From assembly GCA_017407725.1 (NCBI GenBank), contig JAFQWB010000055.1, forward strand, positions 1 through 10,180: DNA of 10,180 nt. The letters are read 5' to 3'. Source of the DNA: Clostridia bacterium. GTDB lineage: Bacteria > Bacillota_A > Clostridia > Oscillospirales > CAG-272. The notes under the pieces were generated by a model. That model ran no database searches, was not told the origin of the DNA, and saw nothing but the letters and a program-made list of their open reading frames with translations. Positions 7,105-10,180 of this stretch are shown piece by piece (position 1 is the stretch's first letter; each line of letters opens with the position of its first letter). The position numbers were made by a program, and so were the translations under genes.

Positions 7105-7133
7105 ATTATACCGCTTTTTATCCTTTTTGTCAA
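7105..7133 (-). promoter_or_regulatory. rnpB promoter, perfect sigma-A consensus
   Basis: TTGACA (7133-7128) and TATAAT (7110-7105) are separated by exactly 17 bases, a perfect housekeeping promoter as expected for an abundant stable RNA. Transcription should start near 7098. The -35 begins only 4 bases after the stop codon of the yolD-like gene. Confidence 0.95.
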
Positions 7134-7137
7134 CACG

Positions 7138-7581
7138 TTACGGCTCTAAAAGCCCGTCAAACAGCTCTGATTCTACCGATCTTATCATATCTATACCTAT
7201 TTTTACCCCATCCTCTGAGACAATGACTCTGTCAAAGCTGTCAATTCTCTTTACGCGTATGCTCTCGGTGACGTATTTTCCTCCGTCTTTTTTCTCGTCC
7301 GGAACAAAATATGTTATACTTGCGCTCGGTCTTTTATAGGTATTATCAAGCAGTATCACAAGTCTTTCGTTGATCTTTTCCTTTTCATTTTCCGAAAGTA
7401 TGACCATATCCGACACCCTTCGGGCGCTCTCTCTTACTATTTCATCATATCCCGTAAGTGCGGAAAAGGGCGAAAACTGCGCCGCTCTGTCCTCTCTTTT
7501 CATATGCGCCCTTTCCTTTGATTTCTCATAGGGCAGATTTATTATGCTCTTGTAAAGACTCATATCTCTTTTCTTTTCCAT
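7138..7581 (-). CDS. YolD-like protein partner of Y-family polymerase
   Basis: The 147-residue product resembles the YolD-like family (PF08863), small proteins commonly encoded next to Y-family polymerases in Firmicutes, as in the Bacillus yolD-uvrX and yqjX-yqjW pairs. The characteristic block is HMKREDRAAQFSPFSALTGYDE (about residues 26-47), followed by a helical region rich in charged residues and a C-terminal beta-strand segment (ITYFVPDEKK to GIDMIRSVES). Its biochemical role is not established; a role as accessory factor in translesion synthesis, analogous to UmuD, is only a guess from context. The ATG at 7581 is preferred because AGGA lies 6 bases upstream; an ATG at 7587 is also possible and would add two residues. 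It starts 8 bases after the polymerase stop codon and so is co-transcribed from the SOS promoter. No intrinsic terminator follows the gene. Confidence 0.75.
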   Translation of the reverse strand: MEKKRDMSLYKSIINLPYEKSKERAHMKREDRAAQFSPFSALTGYDEIVRESARRVSDMVILSENEKEKINERLVILLDNTYKRPSASITYFVPDEKKDGGKYVTESIRVKRIDSFDRVIVSEDGVKIGIDMIRSVESELFDGLLEP

Positions 7582-7589
7582 ATGCATTC

Positions 7590-9113
7590 CTACGCCTTGT
7601 GTCCTCCGACCTGCGAATTCCGCTCTCTTGCGGTTGCTCCTTTTTTCAGATTCATCCCTTTAAGAACAGAGTTTTTTCCGTATTTTTTCTTTATGCTTAC
7701 AAGTGTTTTTTGAAGACTCTTCTCCCTTGAAAGCTCTTCCTCTTCCTTTTTTCTCTCTCTTTCAAGAGCCTCATAATCGGTGAAAAGATCTATCTGCTCA
7801 TACACCTTTTTCTCGCCCGCCTCTTCCTCGGGCAGGACGTGATTAAGAGTAACGTTTATTCTTCTCACAAGATAGGACGGATCTGCGATCCTGTCATAGA
7901 GTCTGAGTGCCGCATCGCTCATAAGTCTTGATGACGATGTATGCCTTCCTATATTTTCGCTTGAGTGCGCGGGCCTTGGCACACTTCTTCCGTATCTGTC
8001 AAGCTTTACCGAGTCGCCTTTAATCTCTGACGAATTAAAAGCCGAAAGGCTTTCTGTATCATACCCGATATCAAGCACGATCTGATCTGTGACAAGTCTT
8101 TTTTCTGTAAGCTCAAGCGAGAGAATATCTATCATTTCAAAAAGAACGAGTCTTGCCATATCGAAGGTATACGGATGCTGCAGAACCTGCCCCGAGCAGA
8201 TACTGCTGCTCTCGGGCTTATACGCCTTTATATCGGCAATGGTACAGCTCTCATATCCCCATGCATGGTCTATAAGAAGCTCTGCGTTTATTCCGAAAAG
8301 TCTGTAAAGGAGCTCCTCAGAATAAAAGCTTCCCTTCTGACCCATCGAGCAAAGGGCAATATCGCCCATTGTGTACATTCCGTTTTCGTAAAGCCTTCTT
8401 GCGGTTCCCGCGCCGACTCTCCAGAAATCGGTTATCGGAGTGTGATTCCAAAGAAGCCTTCTGTAGCTTTCCTCTGTAAGCTCGGCAATTCTGACTCCGT
8501 TTTTATCTGCGGGAATATGCTTTGCCCATATATCCATTGCGATCTTGCAAAGGTAGAGATTAGGACCCACCCCTGCCGTTGCGGTTATTCCCGTATGAGT
8601 GAGAACATCAAGTATCATTGTCATTGCAAGCTCCCTTGCACTCATTTTATAGCTTTCAAGATAATTCGTGGCGTCGATAAACACCTCGTCCACAGAATAC
8701 ACGTGTATATCCTCGGGCGCAACGTATTTAAGATATATTTCGTATATTCTCGCACTGTATTTCATATAGTGCGCCATTCGCGGCTTTGCGACTATATAAT
8801 CGATTTCAAGATCCTTATCGGCTTTAAGCTCTGAATCTATATAAGACGAGCCCTTGAATTCTCTTTCGCTTGCAAGTCTTTTTCTTTCTCTGTTGACCTC
8901 ACCTATTCTTTGAATCACCTCAAAAAGTCTTGCTCTTCCCGAAATGCCGTATGCCTTGAGCGTGGGAGTTACCGCAAGACAGATGGTCTTTTCGGTTCTT
9001 GACTCATCTGCAACCACAAGATTTACGCCCATCGGATCAAGTCCTCGCTCCACGCACTCGACCGATGCATAAAACGACTTTAAGTCTATTGCAATATAGC
9101 TTCTCTCTTCCAC
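7590..9113 (-). CDS. Y-family translesion DNA polymerase (UmuC/UvrX-like), SOS-regulated
   Basis: The 507-residue product is a Y-family polymerase that copies past DNA lesions. The palm begins with YIAIDLKSFYASVE: Asp10 is a metal ligand and Tyr15 is the likely steric gate. The catalytic SVDEVFID motif gives Asp142 and Glu143. TATAGVGPNLYLCKIAMD (177-194) completes the palm, a helix-hairpin-helix thumb follows (about 227-250), and the little-finger domain covers about 305-427. QIDLF (440-444) matches the beta-clamp-binding motif. A charged coiled-coil-like tail (448-475) and basic C-terminus follow. The GTG start at 9113 was chosen because GGGAG lies 7 bases upstream. Any earlier in-frame start would lie within the promoter and LexA box. 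The type is the Firmicute UvrX/YqjW/UmuC-like group rather than DinB. It forms an operon with the yolD-like gene. Confidence 0.93.
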   Translation of the reverse strand: MEERSYIAIDLKSFYASVECVERGLDPMGVNLVVADESRTEKTICLAVTPTLKAYGISGRARLFEVIQRIGEVNRERKRLASEREFKGSSYIDSELKADKDLEIDYIVAKPRMAHYMKYSARIYEIYLKYVAPEDIHVYSVDEVFIDATNYLESYKMSARELAMTMILDVLTHTGITATAGVGPNLYLCKIAMDIWAKHIPADKNGVRIAELTEESYRRLLWNHTPITDFWRVGAGTARRLYENGMYTMGDIALCSMGQKGSFYSEELLYRLFGINAELLIDHAWGYESCTIADIKAYKPESSSICSGQVLQHPYTFDMARLVLFEMIDILSLELTEKRLVTDQIVLDIGYDTESLSAFNSSEIKGDSVKLDRYGRSVPRPAHSSENIGRHTSSSRLMSDAALRLYDRIADPSYLVRRINVTLNHVLPEEEAGEKKVYEQIDLFTDYEALERERKKEEEELSREKSLQKTLVSIKKKYGKNSVLKGMNLKKGATARERNSQVGGHKA

Positions 9114-9120
9114 GGTGGCT

Positions 9121-9125
9121 CTCCC
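9121..9125 (-). promoter_or_regulatory. Ribosome binding site for the polymerase GTG start
   Basis: GGGAG, within GAGAAGGGAG, lies 7 bases upstream of the GTG at 9113. It is downstream of the SOS promoter, so it lies on the predicted transcript, unlike any site for the longer reading frame. Confidence 0.8.
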
Positions 9126-9144
9126 TTCTCTTTTTCTTATTTCA

Positions 9145-9173
9145 ATTATACCACCGAACATATGTTCAGTCAA
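9145..9173 (-). promoter_or_regulatory. SOS promoter of the polymerase-yolD operon
   Basis: TTGACT (9173-9168) and TATAAT (9150-9145) are separated by 17 bases, a near-consensus sigma-A promoter. The whole spacer is occupied by the LexA box, so LexA binding would directly block RNA polymerase. The predicted start near 9138 leaves a leader of about 25 bases. Confidence 0.92.
9155..9168. promoter_or_regulatory. LexA (DinR) SOS box
   Basis: CGAACATATGTTCA contains the perfect palindrome GAACATATGTTC (9156-9167). It matches the gram-positive LexA consensus CGAAC-N4-GTTCG at all but the last position. It sits within the promoter spacer, which predicts tight repression and induction on DNA damage. 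Confidence 0.95.
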
Positions 9174-9205
9174 GAGCAAGTGATAAAAAACGCTCATAAA
9201 TATAA

Positions 9206-9245
9206 AAGGAAAAAGCAGGAAGAGAAGGCTCTCATTCCTGCTTTT
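9206..9245 (-). terminator. Terminator after the acyl-CoA synthetase gene
   Basis: Arms AAAAGCAGGAA and TTCCTGCTTTT (9211-9221 and 9235-9245) form an 11-bp stem, extended by GAGA/TCTC inside with one bulged base. On the minus strand a TTTTTCCTTTT tract follows. It begins 5 bases after the stop codon and isolates this gene from the SOS promoter. Confidence 0.9.
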
Positions 9246-9250
9246 GATTA

Positions 9251-10180
9251 TTACTTCCGAAGCTTTTCAAGATCGTTTTTGCGAATCTCGACTCTTCTTA
9301 CCTTACCGCTGATAGTCTTGGGAAGCTCATCAACGAATTCAACTATTCTCGGATACTTATAGGGAGCTGTGTGAGTCTTTACGTATTCCTGGATTTCCTT
9401 CTTTAAGGCATCGGTCTTCTCTGTACCCTTTACAAGAACCACAGTCGCCTTTACGATCTGACCGCGTACCTCATCGGGAACGGGAGTAACAGCACATTCA
9501 AGAACGTAAGGAAGCTCCATAATAACGCTCTCTATTTCAAAGGGTCCGATACGGTAGCCCGATGATTTGATAACGTCATCGATTCTTCCAACGTACCAAA
9601 GATATCCGTCCTCGTCCATAGTTGCCTGGTCGCCCGTATGATAATATCCGTCATGCCATACGTCCTTTGTCTTTTCTTCATCAAGATAATATCCTATAAA
9701 GAGTCCGCAGGGCGCTTCTCCATCCTTCACACGGATACAGATCTCACCCGTATCACCCGTTTTACACTCATTTCCGTCAGCATCAAGAATAGCAACGTCG
9801 TAAAGCGGACTGGGTCTTCCCATTGATCCGATCTTGGGTGTCGATCCGACGAAGTTTGCAATTGACAAGGTCGTCTCAGTCTGTCCGAAGCCTTCCATAA
9901 TGGTAAGTCCGGTAGCCTTCTTGAACCGATTGAACACCTCAGGGTTAAGCGCTTCTCCCGCTGTTGTAGCATATTCGATAGACGAGAGATCGTATTTTGA
10001 AAGATCCTCTTTGATAAAGAATCTGTACATTGTGGGAGGCGCACAGAAGGTGGTTATATGATATTTTGCGAACATAGGCAGAATATCTTCAGAGTGGAAT
10101 CTGTCGAAATCGTACGTGAACACACCTGCCTCACAAAGCCACTGACCGTAAAGCTTGCCCCAGAGGGCCTTGCCCCATCC
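9251..10180 (-). CDS. AMP-forming acyl-CoA synthetase (acetyl-/medium-chain type), C-terminal 309 residues
   Basis: The frame is open through the right edge, so the N-terminal part, including the P-loop-like motif, is missing. The visible part carries the ANL superfamily motifs: [10 protein letters not shown] (72-81 from the edge), GFGQTET (97-103), YHTGD (180-184), [20 protein letters not shown] (198-217) and [10 protein letters not shown] with the catalytic lysine (about residue 293). The opening residues [20 protein letters not shown] resemble acetyl-CoA synthetase-like and ACSM-type medium-chain enzymes. The enzyme activates a carboxylic acid to acyl-AMP and then acyl-CoA with ATP and CoA; the acyl chain length cannot be decided from this half. 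Translation from an internal GTG at 10123 is not expected, because essential upstream motifs would be lost. It is the end of its transcription unit, with a terminator directly after. Confidence 0.92.
   Translation of the reverse strand, partial: GWGKALWGKLYGQWLCEAGVFTYDFDRFHSEDILPMFAKYHITTFCAPPTMYRFFIKEDLSKYDLSSIEYATTAGEALNPEVFNRFKKATGLTIMEGFGQTETTLSIANFVGSTPKIGSMGRPSPLYDVAILDADGNECKTGDTGEICIRVKDGEAPCGLFIGYYLDEEKTKDVWHDGYYHTGDQATMDEDGYLWYVGRIDDVIKSSGYRIGPFEIESVIMELPYVLECAVTPVPDEVRGQIVKATVVLVKGTEKTDALKKEIQEYVKTHTAPYKYPRIVEFVDELPKTISGKVRRVEIRKNDLEKLRK

Noticed and set aside
7140..7157. Possible terminator hairpin at the end of the yolD-like gene (ACGG...CCGT)
   Set aside because: The stem is short with a bulge, and no T tract follows; the next bases are the rnpB -35 region.
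8175..8834. 219-codon plus-strand open frame opposite the polymerase gene
   Set aside because: It is antisense to a clear gene, has no promoter or ribosome binding site, and its protein is Cys/His-rich without recognisable domains, as expected of a shadow frame.
9114..9197. N-terminal extension of the Y-family polymerase from a start at 9197
   Set aside because: This stretch contains the -35, LexA box and -10 and would be upstream of the predicted transcript start. The GTG at 9113 has a good ribosome binding site and gives the normal family N-terminus.
1..10180. CRISPR arrays, insertion sequences, prophage genes or tRNA genes
   Set aside because: No spaced direct repeats, transposase or integrase motifs, or tRNA-like cloverleaf sequences were seen on either strand.

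Overview
This window looks like chromosomal DNA from an anaerobic Firmicute, most likely a member of the Clostridia. The pointers are a class A RNase P RNA, a gram-positive type SOS box, a Y-family polymerase paired with a YolD-like protein, strong GGAGG-type ribosome binding sites, consensus sigma-A promoters, and a fused ATPase-permease ABC protein with a very large external domain. This placement is inference from gene content. Every supported gene is on the minus strand, so the window is best read from high to low coordinates.

Layout in the direction of transcription: (1) The 3' part of an AMP-forming acyl-CoA synthetase enters at the right edge and ends at 9251, followed by a strong intrinsic terminator at 9206-9245. 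(2) An SOS cassette follows: a consensus -35/-10 promoter with a LexA box inside its 17-bp spacer (9145-9173), a Y-family translesion polymerase (7590-9113, GTG start) and a YolD-like partner (7138-7581). (3) Four bases after the yolD-like stop codon begins the perfect TTGACA-17-TATAAT promoter of rnpB, the RNase P RNA (about 6731-7099), which ends at a bidirectional hairpin terminator (6701-6722). (4) dusB (tRNA dihydrouridine synthase) and a CPBP/CAAX-type intramembrane protease gene form a tight pair ending at a perfect 42-bp palindromic terminator (4539-4580). (5) An intergenic region (4387-4538) holds a -10 element, an 11-bp-period direct repeat and a short palindrome. It precedes a three-gene unit: a 1035-residue MacB/FtsX-type ABC transporter, trmO (t6A37 methyltransferase) and an M42-family metallopeptidase that runs off the left edge.

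Functional themes: tRNA maturation and modification recur (rnpB, dusB, trmO), and DNA-damage tolerance is represented by the LexA-controlled polymerase cassette. The rest is membrane/envelope and peptide metabolism. I see no mobile element, CRISPR array, tRNA gene or phage gene. I did not find a clearly new multi-gene system. The points most worth a second look are the layout of the SOS cassette and its apparent lack of a terminator before rnpB, the regulatory DNA upstream of the ABC gene, and the unusual external domain of that transporter. Three start codons were moved inward from the longest possible reading frame on promoter, ribosome-binding-site or homology grounds.
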